Part shown: positions 1 to 12,189 of the stretch, piece after piece
Layout: each line of letters begins with the position of its first letter
Position numbering within the stretch: position 1 is the first letter of the stretch
NCBI GenBank assembly: GCA_021014325.1
Contig: CM037472.1
Coordinates: 22,677,063-22,741,062 of the forward strand
Length of the DNA stretch: 64,000 bases
From: Plazaster borealis
Taxonomy: Eukaryota; Echinodermata; Asteroidea; Forcipulatida; Labidiasteridae
Direction: 5' to 3'
The notes under the pieces: generated by a model
What the model was told of the DNA's origin: nothing
Databases searched by the model: none
The model's input: the letters and a program-made list of their open reading frames with translations, nothing else
Position numbers and translations under genes: made by a program

Positions 1-140
1 AGAGAAGCAATTATAGTAAAGCATCTTGCTCAAGGACACAAGTGTCACGACCGGGATTCGAACCCACACCCGGATGACTTAACCACTAGAACTTGAATTC
101 GATGCTCTGAACGGCTCGGCCATGACACCCTAAGAAACTA
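1..140 (-). repeat. tRNA-derived SINE head (Leu/Ser-like), unit 1
   Basis: Read on the minus strand, the head has an A box-like gccgagccgttcagagc and a B box-like gggttcgaatccc, followed by ttgctcaaggacac... The full element continues into the previous unit: compare about 5,150-5,490, 10,370-10,700 and 15,700-16,020, where the tail (gtatactcc...gagctgagaaagatt on the minus strand) and an AT-rich end are visible. Confidence 0.8.
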
Positions 141-539
141 CCCTTAGACTGGACGTTAACTTTAAACAAGTCGCCCTTTGGACTTGACTTTATTTGATAA
201 GTTAAGACATTACCATGTCTTGCCTGAGCAAGGATCTTTCCCCTATTGCTGCTCAGGCTCATTGCCTGTGGGTTTTTGAAGATTTTAAAACTATATTTGT
301 AGGCATGGAACAAAAACAGCTTGAGCTGTGGCGAGAATGCAAAACAGAATTGTCCTTTATTTTAAATCTAAGTATAATAGAGAATAATGGTTTATACAGC
401 TGGTCTTCACTGCGTGGTAATACTTGGATTGGTGCTGGTAGCTTTTAATGGAGGATCAAGCTGAAGATGGGGAACCCTTGTGCCCCTTGGAATTAAACTG
501 CTTGCTCGATTAATTGTATGCAAATTTTGACTTGTGCCA

Positions 540-745
540 AAGTTGGTAGTTTGTAGTTATAAACCACAAGGAAAGCTGACTGGGTAAATGTTTTAAATGA
601 TTTTGGGATGAACAAAAAAAATTGACTAGAGCGGGATTTGAACCAACTACCTCTGGTTTAACGTTCCGGCACTCTACCAACTGAGCTATCGAGCGCTGTG
701 TTGGCTGTCTCCCTATGGCAGCCATAAACAAAGTTATTGGCAACT
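540..745 (-). repeat. Second tRNA-derived SINE family, unit 1
   Basis: Minus-strand head agctcagttggtagagtgcc (A box) and ggttcaaatccc (B box), followed by a tail ending ccttgtggtttataac. Copies occur at about 5905-6090, 11,115-11,265, 16,450-16,600, 30,238-30,512 (two), 36,955-37,180, 39,503-39,632 and 63,295-63,650. These are SINE heads, not tRNA genes: no cloverleaf acceptor stem is kept. Confidence 0.8.
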
Positions 746-920
746 AAAATAAACAATTTAGAAAATGTTTACTTACCTCATTCAATGTTTGGGTTACTTC
801 TTTAAACAGTGAAAATCTCGGGAGCTCTCTCAATTCTATATAATAATTATTTTTATCTGTCAACTTATCCGGGATGTTACAATGTTCTTAATAAGTGCAG
901 AAAATTTGTCACTTCTTTTT

Positions 921-1662
921 TTAGTTTTTTTTAAATGTTGTTGCCCCATCTGATGAGTATTCTCTTTTACGCTTTAAATTCAAAGCATGCACCACTAAAT
1001 CTTGCACTTGAGATGCAATGGCATTGTTGAGCTTACACATCTGTCCAATCATGTTAAAAGAGTAACATTTTGGGTCGTAGTGGCAGGCAAAGCAGCATTG
1101 GATGGCAGGATTGCTCTCAAACTTGATCTCCTTGTAGGTGTGTTTCAGAAGGCACAGCTGTTCCGTTAGGTGCAACAGTCACACAACGTGCTGACTTTTG
1201 ATTTCTCCCAATCTCTCGTTTACAAATGAAGCTTCGGGTAACACTACATGAGCTCAGTGACCACTCTCCCTTTTCATTAACTTTTGTGCAACTTTTGCCT
1301 AGAGTAGTTTCGAAATTGTTGATACCAGATTTCCAGTGTAAGTACATGGAGTTGTTGGTGACATCAATGATGTGTCCTATAGTTACATTAGGTTCCAACC
1401 TTAGACCAAGGAAAATACTTTTTTCGAGGCTTTGGATCAAATTCTGGATGTGATCATTTTCTTCCTTGGACTCGGGTTGCGCAAGAACACTGTTCACAGA
1501 TTTACAAAACTTGTTGGCAGCATACCAGTCTAGTGGTGGGTTGGTGACAAGCTTGTAACAGTATTGACCATTTTGCTTCCAGCCATGTGCACAGTTACAG
1601 GAGTATATACTTGGCGTGTTGACCAGCAGCAAAACTAAACAAACGTACACTCGCCACATCAT
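921..1662 (-). pseudogene. CTLD-PAN lectin gene, unit 1, frameshifted before PAN domain
   Basis: Start ATG at 1662; the signal peptide and complete lectin-like domain are open. The one-base insertion at about 1161-1170 matches the one in unit 3. The lectin frame stops at 1117 after a short foreign tail, while the PAN-like segment stays open in another frame down to 921. The last stop differs slightly from unit 3, where one G-to-A change ends the frame two codons earlier. If transcribed, the likely product is a secreted lectin domain lacking PAN. Confidence 0.75.
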
Positions 1663-2117
1663 TTTCAAGTACTTCTCAATGAAAAGTTTTCAAAAACTTT
1701 CCATTTTAGTTAAAGTTTTGAATTTAGTTTTGTTGTATGTCTCGGTAAAGCCTGCATTAACTGCAAGCCAGAAGGATAATGACTGAGCAGGAGGTGTGTC
1801 TCTGCTCTCTGTAACGCGCTCTTGAACAAAAGCAAGGGAATAATCTACCCACTGCTAGACCTTGGGCTGCTGATGAGGTATTGATTATTATAATGAGGGG
1901 CAGTTACAGCGAGTTCATGTTATTAAACATGTTGGCATTTTGATAGGCAACAGGGAAGCACTTTTATTGCACAGAATACTTTTGAATAGCCCGGTTCATA
2001 CCCCACGTGAGAGCGAAGAGAAGCGAATTACTTGACGCAATTAATCAGGTGCGCTCTGTTTTCCAATTGTGATGCAAGTGTCTTATTCTCAGCAGGGTCT
2101 ACAATGTGCTGCATATA

Positions 2118-2300
2118 AAAGTTGGGTACACTGGACCCATTTGAAAGTTGGGCACACCAAACCCATTTGAAAGTTGGGCACACCAGACCCATTTGAACGT
2201 TGGGCACACAAGACTCATTTGAACGTTGGGCACACCAGACCCATTTGAACCTTGGGCATACCAGACCCATTTGAACTCTAGGCACACCAGACCCATATGA
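2118..2300. repeat. 26-bp minisatellite, unit 1
   Basis: About seven imperfect copies of a 26-bp unit (core gggcacaccagacccatttg). Because 26 is not a multiple of 3, the minus strand reads as a 26-residue repeat using all three phases, giving open frames with MGLVC and KWVWCAQ motifs. These are repeat by-products, not genes. Confidence 0.9.
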
Positions 2301-2630
2301 AAGAAATTGCAACTTGATAGTTGGATCTAATTGGAAAGAAATTACAATAGAGTTCGCAATCAAACCTAGTAGTCGTTATTGGTTTTTAGGTGTGCAGGCA
2401 AGCGAAGAACATCTCTTGTTATTACCAGTTGTTCTTTTCGCTTTCTTCTGTGGCTAGCTTAAAAGTTAGCCAATCTTTGGACTTATGCCCACCCACATTT
2501 TAGAAACCTCTGAATGAGTAGACAGGCCAGTGAGAATTGGGGATCTAATTATACTGTAGAGTTGTTGACATGACTGTAGGTTTGCAGCTGGGTAGTACTG
2601 CTCATTCACCACACGGGCCAATACATTTAT

Positions 2631-2680
2631 AAATGTAGTAGGGTTGAGACGTTTTTAAGCGTCCCAACCCTACTACATTT
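2631..2680. other. 50-nt hairpin, unit 1
   Basis: Arms of 21 nt (aaatgtagtagggttgagacg against cgtcccaaccctactacattt) around a short T/A-rich loop, with one A-C mismatch in this copy. A smaller inverted repeat (cggttaactgtttaaccg) follows directly. It could be the core of a foldback element or a small-RNA hairpin; the sequence does not decide. Confidence 0.8.
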
Positions 2681-3081
2681 GCGGTTAACTGTTTAACCGT
2701 TAGCAAGCATTGATATCTCAAGGCAGACATCAATTCGATTGGTCTCGAAACAATCGACCATAATGCCTTGGGGAAAATTGCTCATAAGTTGACATTGATT
2801 GGAAATAAATTGCTACTTAAGACGTTTTTCTTTGATCGGAAATAAATAAAAACGGTGTTTGCCATGAAACGGTACTAAGGTCTTCAGTTTTTTTAGTATT
2901 CTCCCTTTATATATGCAAACAAGTATAGTACTGGTTTTTCAGCTGCTTTTAACTTCAGAGTTTCAACAAGTTTTTACATGCAGTGAAAGTCATTGTAAAG
3001 ATTAGAACTCCATTAGTCGGACAATGTTAATAGTATTAAGAAAATGATGTCATTCGTTTGTTTGCTAATTTTTCACTATAG

Positions 3082-3408
3082 ACCATGTGACCTTTGTTTA
3101 CAATCAGTGTGACCATGTGCATTCTTGGGCCTTTCTGGCAGGCAAGATACTGCACTGGTCATATGGGAAAGTTTACATTTGGTGTCATAATTTCCACATA
3201 AATCCAAGAGTTATAAAAGTAACAGCTGAACAAGTTTTGAGATGTGCCCCTTTCATCATATCAAAAGTTGATAAAAGTTAGACAGTGCAATCTCCATAAA
3301 ATATAAGTTTTTATGTTTTATTCCATTAGTCTGTGTACAAATCGTGCCTGCAGGAAGTCTAGGCTTGGTGGCTCTTTTGTAAACATGTGATGTCACAGGT
3401 CACATCGT
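3082..3408. mobile_element. MITE-like insertion with CTATAG duplication, unit 1
   Basis: About 327 bp with inverted ends accatgtgacc / ggtcacatcgt, flanked by ctatag on both sides. Unit 2 has the uninterrupted site (single ctatag at 8598-8603), so this is an insertion into units 1 and 3 or their ancestor. The 6-bp duplication is the simplest reading; a TA duplication inside it is possible. Confidence 0.75.
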
Positions 3409-3417
3409 CTATAGAAA

Positions 3418-5145
3418 CTGATAATAATAATAATAACTAGACATTAGGTGTTTGTGAACAAACACAAAGCTGTTCAGTGTTTTTTTTACATGCTCAAAAG
3501 GTTTAAAACAGCTGTGCAGATCTTGAGATATGGTCCCACTTCCTGTTGACCCGGAAGTTAAGGTCAACATTGGGTCACGGTAACCCAAGTTCAATCTTCA
3601 ATGCTCAAAGGGTCTATAACTGAAAAGAAATTGCAAATCGGGTGTGTACTTGTTGAAATTTGGTCCCACTTCCGGTTGACCCAGAAGTAAAGGTCATCAA
3701 GGGGTCACGGTAACCGAAGTTCAATTTTTAAAGGCATCGTACATGTTTGGAAATTGTCAAAGACCAGTGTTCTCACTTGGTGTATCCCAACATATGCATA
3801 AAATAACAAGCCTGTGAAAATTTGGGCTCAATTGGTCATGGAAGTTGCAAGAAAATGATGAAAGAAAAGAAAAACCAAAAACCCTTGTTGTACAAGCTTG
3901 TGTGCTTTTAGATAGAATAATAAGAACTTCTTGCAAGAAGTTTTGATTATTCTAGTGAGAAATTACCTCTTTCTCAAAAACTACGTTACTTCAGAGGGAG
4001 TCGTTTCTCAAAATGTTTTATACTATGAACAGCTCTCTGTTGGTCGTTACCAAGTCAGTTTTTATGCTAATATGTATTTTGAATAATTACCAAACGTGTA
4101 CGATGCCTTCAATACTCAAAGGATCTATAACTGAAAAGAAATTGAACATTGGTTGTGTACTTCTTGAAATATGGTCCCACTTCCGGTTGACCTGGAACTA
4201 AAGGTCAACATGGGGTCACGGTAACCCAAGGCTAATCTCCAATGCCCAAGGAGTCTATAACTGAAAAAAGTTTGAAAATCAGCTGTGTACTTCTTGAGAT
4301 ATGGTGCTGCAAAGATTAACTAATTAAGGCTTTGAATTACCGTAATTTGACACCTGATGACATCACAGTAACAAAAATGTGTTTTTCATTTGATAAGGTA
4401 CACGACGGTATGTAACTTATCCCAATCCAATGCCTTTGAACGAAAACCCTATTAGAATGTACGTATATCGTCTCTCGGTTAGGATTCCAATATCACGGCA
4501 GTCTTTGACGCCTAGCCGTGATTGCGCAATCACGGCACAATTTGCCAGCTAGCCATGGGGTCCGATTTGTCACTTCATCGTTAATTATCTGGAATAACTC
4601 TTAGTGAAAGCATTTGTGTTTTAAAAAAAGATTTTTTTCTTTTAGGTAACTCAAATTTCACTTAATTGAAAAATTATGTTTTTTGGAAGTCGGATTTGTT
4701 TTCACTTTCTCCTATGTGTTTTGTACACAGGTGAAAACGCCCAATAAATGACGTCATGATGACGTCGTTCTACATTTTAGGCCGGCAAACACATCTACAG
4801 TATCCCAGAAGTCTAAAACTGAAAAAAGTTTGACGATCGGGGGTATATTTTTGAGATATAGTGGTCACAAGATTGGCTAATTAAATTTTCATGTCATTAT
4901 AACTAGGTAAACTAATTAATTAATTTAAGCTTATTCAATTTTACAACAACTTCATGACCTAAGCTTCAATATGATATAGGATTTAAGTCTTTCATATTCA
5001 TTAAAACTTGTGTTAGGAATAAACAAAATCGTGTACAAATGCTATGGGGATTTAGGCAGATAGAAAGAATAATAAGAAAAACAATAAAAATCTTGACGAA
5101 AACAAAACCTGTTCAGACAGTAGGTCGGAACAGCTAATAGTAATA
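3418..5145. mobile_element. Composite repeat with nested foldback element, unit 1
   Basis: Begins near aactagacattagg and ends near ggtcggaacagct. It contains two blocks of diverged ~130-bp repeats (ggtcccacttccggttgacc, ggtctataactgaaaag) split by a ~380-bp foldback element at about 3729-4108 whose ends are aaaggcatcgtacatgtttgg and its complement. It also carries TGACGTCA palindromes near 4750. The same structure lies at 8606-10340 and 13950-15670. No transposase was seen. Confidence 0.6.
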
Positions 5146-5149
5146 AAAA

Positions 5150-5490
5150 CTAGTTCTTATAGCCTATTTTACAATTACGTATCAATGCGCTTTACATTAG
5201 TGCCCTGGTCATTGGGCCAATACACATTTCTTTAATCTTTCTCAGCTCCCCGGGGAGTATACAGCCCAGGGCTGCCGTGGCGCTCTGAATGCTTTTTCAA
5301 ACACAATATCAACCTCTACCCTCACAGGTACCCATTTATACCCCTGGGTGAAGAGAAGCAATTATAGTAAAGCATCTTGCTCCAGGACACAAGTGTCACG
5401 ACCGGGATTCGAACCAACACCCCGATGACTTAACCACCAGAACTTGAATTCGATGCTCTGAACCGCTCGGCCATGACACCCTAAGAAACT
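5150..5490 (-). repeat. tRNA-derived SINE, unit 1/2 junction
   Basis: Full-length member of the Leu/Ser-like SINE family, about 340 bp, with the tRNA-like head at the right end. Further copies of the same subfamily lie at 33,838-34,145 (plus) and 51,073-51,370 (minus). Confidence 0.75.
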
Positions 5491-6324
5491 ACCCTTAGAC
5501 TGGACGTTAACTTTAAACAAGTCGCCCTTTGGACTTGACTTTATTAGATAAGTTAAGACATTACCATGTCTTGCCTGAGCAAGGATCTTTCCCCATTGCT
5601 GCTCAGGCTCGTTGCCTGTGGGTTTTTGAAGATTTTAAAACTATATTTGTAGGCATGGAACAAAAACAGCTTGAGCTGTGGCGAGAATGCAAAACAGAAT
5701 TGTCCTTTTATTTTATATCTGAGTATAATAGAGAATAATGGTTTAGATAGCTGGTCTTCACTGCGTGGTAATACTTGGATTGGTGCTGGTAGCTTTTAAT
5801 GGAGGATCAAGCTGAAGATGGGGAACCCTTGCGCTCCTTAGACTTGAACTGCTTGCTCGATTAATTGTATGCAAATTTTGACTTGTGCCAAAGTTTGTAG
5901 TTTTATTTTAAGTTATAAACCACAAGGAAAACTGACTGGGTAAAAGTTTTAAATGATTTTGGGATGAACCAAGAAAAATTGACTAGAGCAGGATTTGAAC
6001 CAACTACCTCTGGTTTAACGTTCCGGCACTCTACCAACTGAGCTATCGAGCGCTGTGTTGACGGTCTCCCTAGGGCAGCCATAAACAAAGTTATTGGCAA
6101 CTAAAATAAACAATTTAGAAAATGTTTACTTACCTCGTTAAATGTTTGAGTTACTTCTTTAAACAATGAAATCTCGGGAGCTCTCATAATTCTCTATAAT
6201 ACTTCATTTTATCTGTCAACTTATCCGGGATGTTATACTGTTCATGATAATTGCAAACAATTTGTCACTTCTTGCTGTTTTTTTTTTTTTAAATGTTGTT
6301 GACCCATCTGATGAGCATTCTCTT

Positions 6325-7031
6325 TTATGCTTTAATTTCAAAGTATGCACAACTATTTACTTGTGCTAAATCTTGCACTTGAGATGCAGTGGCATTGTTG
6401 AGCTTACACATCTGTCCAATCACGTTAAAAGAGTAGCATTTTGGGTCGTAGTGGCAGGCAAAGCAGCATTGGATGGCAGGATTGCTCTCAAACTTGATCT
6501 CCTTGTAGGTGTGTTTCAGAAGGCACAGCTGTTCTTTGGGTGCAACAGCCACACAACGTGCTGACTTTTGATTTCTCCCAATCTCTCGTTTACAAATGAA
6601 GCTTCGGGTAACACTACATGAGCTCAGTGACCACTCTCCCTTTTCATTAACTTTTGTGCAGCTTTTGCCTAGAGTAGTTTTGAAATTGTTGATACTAGAT
6701 TTCCAGTGTAAGTACATGGAGTTGTTGCTGACATCAATGATGTGTCCTATAGTTACATTAGGTTCCAACCTTAGACCAAGGAAAATACTTTTTCGAGGCT
6801 TTGGATCAAATTCTGGATGTGATCATTTTCTTCCTTGGACTCGGGTTGCGCAAGAACACTGTTCACAGATTTACAAAACTTGTTGGCAGCATACCAGTCT
6901 AGTGGTGGGTTGGTGACAAGCTTGTAACAGTATTGACCATTTTGCTTCCAGCCATGTGCACAGTTACAGGAGTATATACTTGGCGTGTTGACCAGCAGCA
7001 AAACTAAACAAACGTACACTCGCCACATCAT
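6325..7031 (-). pseudogene. CTLD-PAN lectin gene, unit 2, one-base homopolymer frameshift
   Basis: Start ATG at 7031. Nearly identical to unit 4 along its length, including the fused PAN-like domain and the stop at 6325. At 6789-6793 there are five T where the other three units have six, breaking the lectin domain near the LEKSIFLGL stretch. The upstream frame ends shortly after (ORF limit about 6771) and the second frame runs to 6325. Because it lies in a homopolymer and nothing else is damaged, a sequencing error is a real alternative; if so, this is a second intact gene. Confidence 0.7.
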
Positions 7032-7487
7032 TTTCAAGTACTTCTCAATGAAAAGTTTTCAAAAACTTTCCATTTTAGTTAAAGTTTTGAATTTAGTTTT
7101 GTTGTATGTCTCGGTAAAGCCTGCATTAACTGCAAGCCAGAAGGATAATGACTGAGCAGGAGGTGTGTCTCTGCTCTCTGTAACGCGCTCTTGAACAAAA
7201 AAGCAAGGGAATAATCTACCCACTGCTCTACCTTGGGCTGCTGATGAGGTATTGATTATTATAATGAGGGGGCAGTTACAGCGAGTTCCAGTTATTAAAC
7301 ATGTTGGCATTTTGATAGGCAACAGGGAAGCACTTTTATTGCACAGAATACTTTTGAATAGCCCGGTTCATACCCCACGTGAGAGCGAAAGAGAAGCGAA
7401 TTACTTGACGCAATTAATCAGGTGCGCTCTGTTTTCCAATTGTGATGCAAGTGTCTTATTCTCAGCAGGGTCTACAATGTGCTGCAT

Positions 7488-7722
7488 ATGAAAGTTGGGC
7501 ACACCAGACCCATTTGAAAGTTGGGCACACCAGACCCATTTATAAGTTGGGCACACCAGACCCATTTGAAAGTTGGGCACACCAGACCCATTTGAAAGTT
7601 GGGCACACCAGACCCATTTGAACGTTGGGCACACAAGACTCATTTGAACGTTGGGCACACCAGACCCATTTGAAAGTTGGGCACATCGGACCCATTTGAA
7701 CTCTAGGCACACCAGACCCATT
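7488..7722. repeat. 26-bp minisatellite, unit 2
   Basis: About nine copies of the same 26-bp unit, so the array length differs from units 1 and 3. It is followed by a short SINE-like piece (aatggttaagtgtcttgctt) that the other units lack. Confidence 0.9.
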
Positions 7723-8115
7723 TGAAATAATGGTTAAGTGTCTTGCTTAAGGACACAAGACCCATATGAAAAAAATTGCAACTTGATAGTTGGATCTAAT
7801 GGGAAAGAAATTACAAGAGAGTTCGCAATCAAACCTAGTAGTCGGTATTGGTTTTTTAGGTGTGCAGGCAAGCGAAGAACATCTCTTGTTATTGCTGGTT
7901 GCTCTTTTCTCTTTCTTTTTTTTCTTCTTCTTCTGTGGCTAGCTTAAAAGTTAGCCAATCTTTGGACCTATGCCCACCCACATTTTAGAAACCTCTGAAT
8001 GAGTAGACAGGCCAGTGAGAATTGGGGATCTAATTATACTGTAGAGTTGTTGACATGAATGTAGGTTTGCAGCTGGGTAGTACTGCTAATTTACCACACG
8101 GGCCAATACATTTAT

Positions 8116-8165
8116 AAATGTAGTAGGGTTGGGACGTTTTTAAGTGTCCCAACCCTACTACATTT
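8116..8165. other. 50-nt hairpin, unit 2
   Basis: Same hairpin as in unit 1. The stem is fully paired if one G-U pair is allowed (gacg facing tgtc). Confidence 0.8.
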
Positions 8166-8605
8166 GCGGTTAACTGTTCAACCGTTAACAAGCGTTGATA
8201 TCTCAAGGCAGACATCAATTCGATTGGTCTCGAAACAATCGACCATAATGCCCCTGGGGAAAATTACTCATAAGTTGACATTGATTGGAAATAAATTGAT
8301 ACTCAAGACATTTTTTTTCTTTGATTGGAAATAATTTGCTACTTAAGTTAAGAAGTTTTTCTTTGATCGGAAATGGTGTTTGCCATGAAACGGTACTAAG
8401 GTATTCAGTTTTTTTTAGTATTCTCCCTTTATATATGCAAACAAGTATAGTACTGGTTTTTCAGCTGCTTTTAACTTCAGAGTTTCAACAAGTTTTTACA
8501 TGCAGTGAAAGTCATTGTAAAGATTAGAACTCCATTAGTTGGACAATGTTAATAGTATTAAGAAAATGATGTCATTCGTTTGTTTGCTAATTTTTCACTA
8601 TAGAA

Positions 8606-10340
8606 ACTGATAATAATAATAATAACTAGACATTAGGTGTTTGTGAACAAACACAAAGCTGTTCAGTGTTTTTTTTACATGCTCAAAAGGTTTAAAACAG
8701 CTGTGCAGTTCTTGAGATATGGTCCCACTTCCTGTTGACCCGGAAGTTAAGGTCAACATTGGGTCACGGTAACCCAAGTTCAATCTTCAATGCTCAAAGG
8801 GTCTATAACTGAAAAGAAATTGCAAATCGGGTGTGTACTTCTTGAGATATGGTCCCACTTCCGGTTGACCCAGAAGTAAAGGTCATCAAGGGGTCACTGT
8901 AACCGAAGTTCAATTTTTAAAGGCATCGTACACGTTTGGAAATTGTCAAAGACCAGTGTTCTCACTTGGTGTATCCCAACATATGCATAAAATAACAAGC
9001 CTGTGAAAACTTGGGCTCAATTGGTCATGGAAGTTGCAAGAAAATGATGAAAGAAAAAACACCCTTGTTGTACAAATTTGTGTGCTTTTAGATAGAATAA
9101 TAAGAACTTCTTGCAAGAAGTTTTTATTATTTTAGTGAGAAATTACCTCTTTCTCAAAAACTACGTTACTTCAGAGGGAGTCGTTTCTCAAAATGTTTTA
9201 TACTATCAACAGCTCTCTGTTGGTCATTACCAAGTCAGTTTTTATGCTAATATATATTTTGAGTAATTACGAAACGTGTACGATGCCTTTAATACTCAAA
9301 GGATCTATAACTGAAAAGAAATTGAACATTGGTTGTGTACTTCTTGAAATATGGTCCCACTTCCGGTTGACCTGGAACTAAAGGTCAAGGTCAAGGTAAC
9401 CCAAGGCAAATCTCAAATGCCCAAGGAGTCTATAACTGAAAAAAGTTTGAAAATCAGCTGTGTACTTCTTGAGATATGGTGCTGCAAAGATTAACTGATT
9501 AAAGCTTTGAATTACCGTAATTTGACACCTGATGACGTCACAGTAACAAAAATGTGTTTTTCATTTGATAAGGTACACGATGGTATGTAACTTATCCCAA
9601 TCCAATGCCTTTGAACGAAAACCCTATTAGAACGTACGTATATCCTCTCTCGTTTTGGTTTCCAATATCACCTCTGTTTTAGACGCATAGCCGTTCTTGC
9701 GCAATCACGGCACAATTTGCCAGCTAGCCATGGGGTCCGATTTGTCACTTCATCGTTAATTATCTTGGAAATACATCGAACCTTGATTAGTTTTAATGGT
9801 CTGGAATAACTCTTAGAGAAAGCATTCGTGTTTTTAAAAAAGATTTCTTTCTTTTAGGTAACTGAAATTTCACTAAATTGAAAAATTATGATTTTTGGAA
9901 TTCTGATTTGTTTTTCACTTTCTATTATGTGTTTTGTACAGGGGTGAAAACACCCAATAAATGACGTCATGATGACGTCATTCTGCATTTGAGGCCGGCA
10001 AACACATCTACAGTATTCCAGAAGTCTAAAACTGAAAAAGGTTGACGATCGGGGGTTTATTTTTTGAGATTAAGTGGTCACAAGATTGGCTAATTAAATA
10101 TTCATGTCATTATAGCTAAGTAAACTAATTAATTAATTTAAGCTTATTCGATTTTACAACAACTTCATGACCTAAGCTTCAATATGATAGGATTTAAGTC
10201 TTTCATATTAAAATTTGTATTAGGATTAAACAAAATCGCGCACAAATGCTATGGGGATTTAGGCAGACAGAAAGAATAATAAGAAAAACAATAAAAATCT
10301 TGATGAAAACAAAACCTGTTCCGACAGTAGGTCGAAACAG
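8606..10340. mobile_element. Composite repeat with nested foldback element, unit 2
   Basis: Counterpart of the unit 1 element, with its foldback part at about 8924-9290. Here it follows the empty ctatag site directly. Confidence 0.6.
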
Positions 10341-11447
10341 CTAATAATAATAAAAACTAGTTCTTATAGCGTATTTTTACAATAACGTATCAATGCGCTT
10401 TACATTAGTGCCCTGGTCATTGGGCCAATACACATTTCTTTAATCTTTCTCAGCTCCCTGGGGAGTATACAGCCCAGGGCTGCTGTGGCGCTCCGAATGC
10501 TTTTTCAAACACAATACCAACCTTCACCCTCACAGGTACCCATTTATACCCCTGGGTGAAGAGAAGCAATTATAGTAAAGCATCTTGCTCAAGGACACAA
10601 GTGTCACGATCGGGATTCGAACCCACACCCGGATGACTTAACCACTAGAACTTGAATTCGATGCTCTGAACGGCTCGGCCATGACACCCTAAGAAACTAC
10701 CCTTAGACTGGACGTTAACTTTAAACAAGTCGCCCTTTGGACTTGACTTTATTTGATAAGTTAAGACATTACCATGTCTTGCCTGAGCAAGGATCTTTCC
10801 CCTATTGCTGCTCAGGCTCATTGCCTGTGGGTTTTTGAAGATTTTAAAACTATATTTGTAGGCATGGAACAAAAACAGCTTGAGCTGTGGCGAGAATGCA
10901 AAACAGAATTGTCCTTTATTTTAAATCTAAGTATAATAGAGAATAATGGTTTATACAGCTGGTCTTCACTGCGTGGTAATACTTGGATTGGTGCTGGTAG
11001 CTTTTAATGGAGGATCAAGCTGAAGATGGGGAACCCTTGTGCCCCTTGGAATTAAACTGCTTGCTCGATTAATTGTATGCAAATTTTGACTTGTGCCAAA
11101 GTTGGTAGTTTGTAGTTATAAACCACAAGGAAAGCTGACTGGGTAAATGTTTTAAATGATTTTGGGATGAACAAAAAAAATTGACTAGAGCGGGATTTGA
11201 ACCAACTACCTCTGGTTTAACGTTCCGGCACTCTGGCGGTCTCCCTATGCAGCCATAAACAAAGTTATTAGCAAAATAAATAATTTAGACAATTTTTACT
11301 TACCTCATTCAATGTTTGGGTTACTTCTTTAAACAGTGAAAATCTCGGGAGCTCTCTCAATTCTATATAATAATTATTTTTATCTGTCAACTTATCCGGG
11401 ATGTTACAATGTTCTTAATAAGTGCAGAAAATTTGTCACTTCTTTTT

Positions 11448-12189
11448 TTAGTTTTTTTTAAATGTTGTTGCCCCATCTGATGAGTATTCTCTTTTACGCT
11501 TTAAATTCAAAGCATGCACCACTAAATCTTGCACTTGAGATGCAATGGCATTGTTGAGCTTACACATCTGTCCAATCATGTTAAAAGAGTAACATTTTGG
11601 GTCGTAGTGGCAGGCAAAGCAGCATTGGATGGCAGGATTGCTCTCAAACTTAATCTCCTTGTAGGTGTGTTTCAGAAGGCACAGCTGTTCCGTTAGGTGC
11701 AACAGTCACACAACGTGCTGACTTTTGATTTCTCCCAATCTCTCGTTTACAAATGAAGCTTCGGGTAACACTACATGAGCTCAGTGACCACTCTCCCTTT
11801 TCATTAACTTTTGTGCAGCTTTTGCCTAGAGTAGTTTTGAAATTGTTGATACCAGATTTCCAGTGTAAGTACATGGAGTTGTTGGTGACATCAATGATGT
11901 GTCCTATAGTTACATTAGGTTCCAACCTTAGACCAAGGAAAATACTTTTTTCGAGGCTTTGGATCAAATTCTGGATGTGATCATTTTCTTCCTTGGACTC
12001 GGGTTGCGCAAGAACACTGTTCACAGATTTACAAAACTTGTTGGCAGCATACCAGTCTAGTGGTGGGTTGGTGACAAGCTTGTAACAGTATTGACCATTT
12101 TGCTTCCAGCCATGTGCACAGTTACAGGAGTATATACTTGGCGTGTTGACCAGCAGCAAAACTAAACAAACGTACACTCGCCACATCAT
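11448..12189 (-). pseudogene. CTLD-PAN lectin gene, unit 3, frameshifted before PAN domain
   Basis: Starts at the ATG at 12189. The signal peptide and the whole lectin-like domain are open and nearly identical to unit 4. At about 11,690 one extra base, relative to units 2 and 4, shifts the frame; the lectin frame then adds about a dozen unrelated residues and stops at 11,650. The PAN-like segment (CCFACHYDPKCYSFN) continues in another frame to 11,448, with a different C-terminus caused by a further short deletion. The same shift occurs in unit 1, so it predates the 10.5 kb duplication and is not a random sequencing error. It could be a pseudogene or a working gene for a lectin domain without PAN. 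Confidence 0.75.

Noticed and set aside
600..745. tRNA genes (also at 46-135, 18,130-18,240, 35,250-35,340, 61,910-61,995 and others)
   Set aside because: A and B boxes are present, but acceptor and anticodon stems do not close and the same sequence with a constant tail recurs throughout; these are SINE heads.
2118..2300. CRISPR-like array
   Set aside because: Repeats are directly adjacent 26-bp units with no spacers, in an intron-bearing eukaryotic genome.
2028..2363. Repeat-protein gene with MGLVC/KWVWCAQ motifs
   Set aside because: The frame is a by-product of the 26-bp minisatellite; all three frames show the same motifs.
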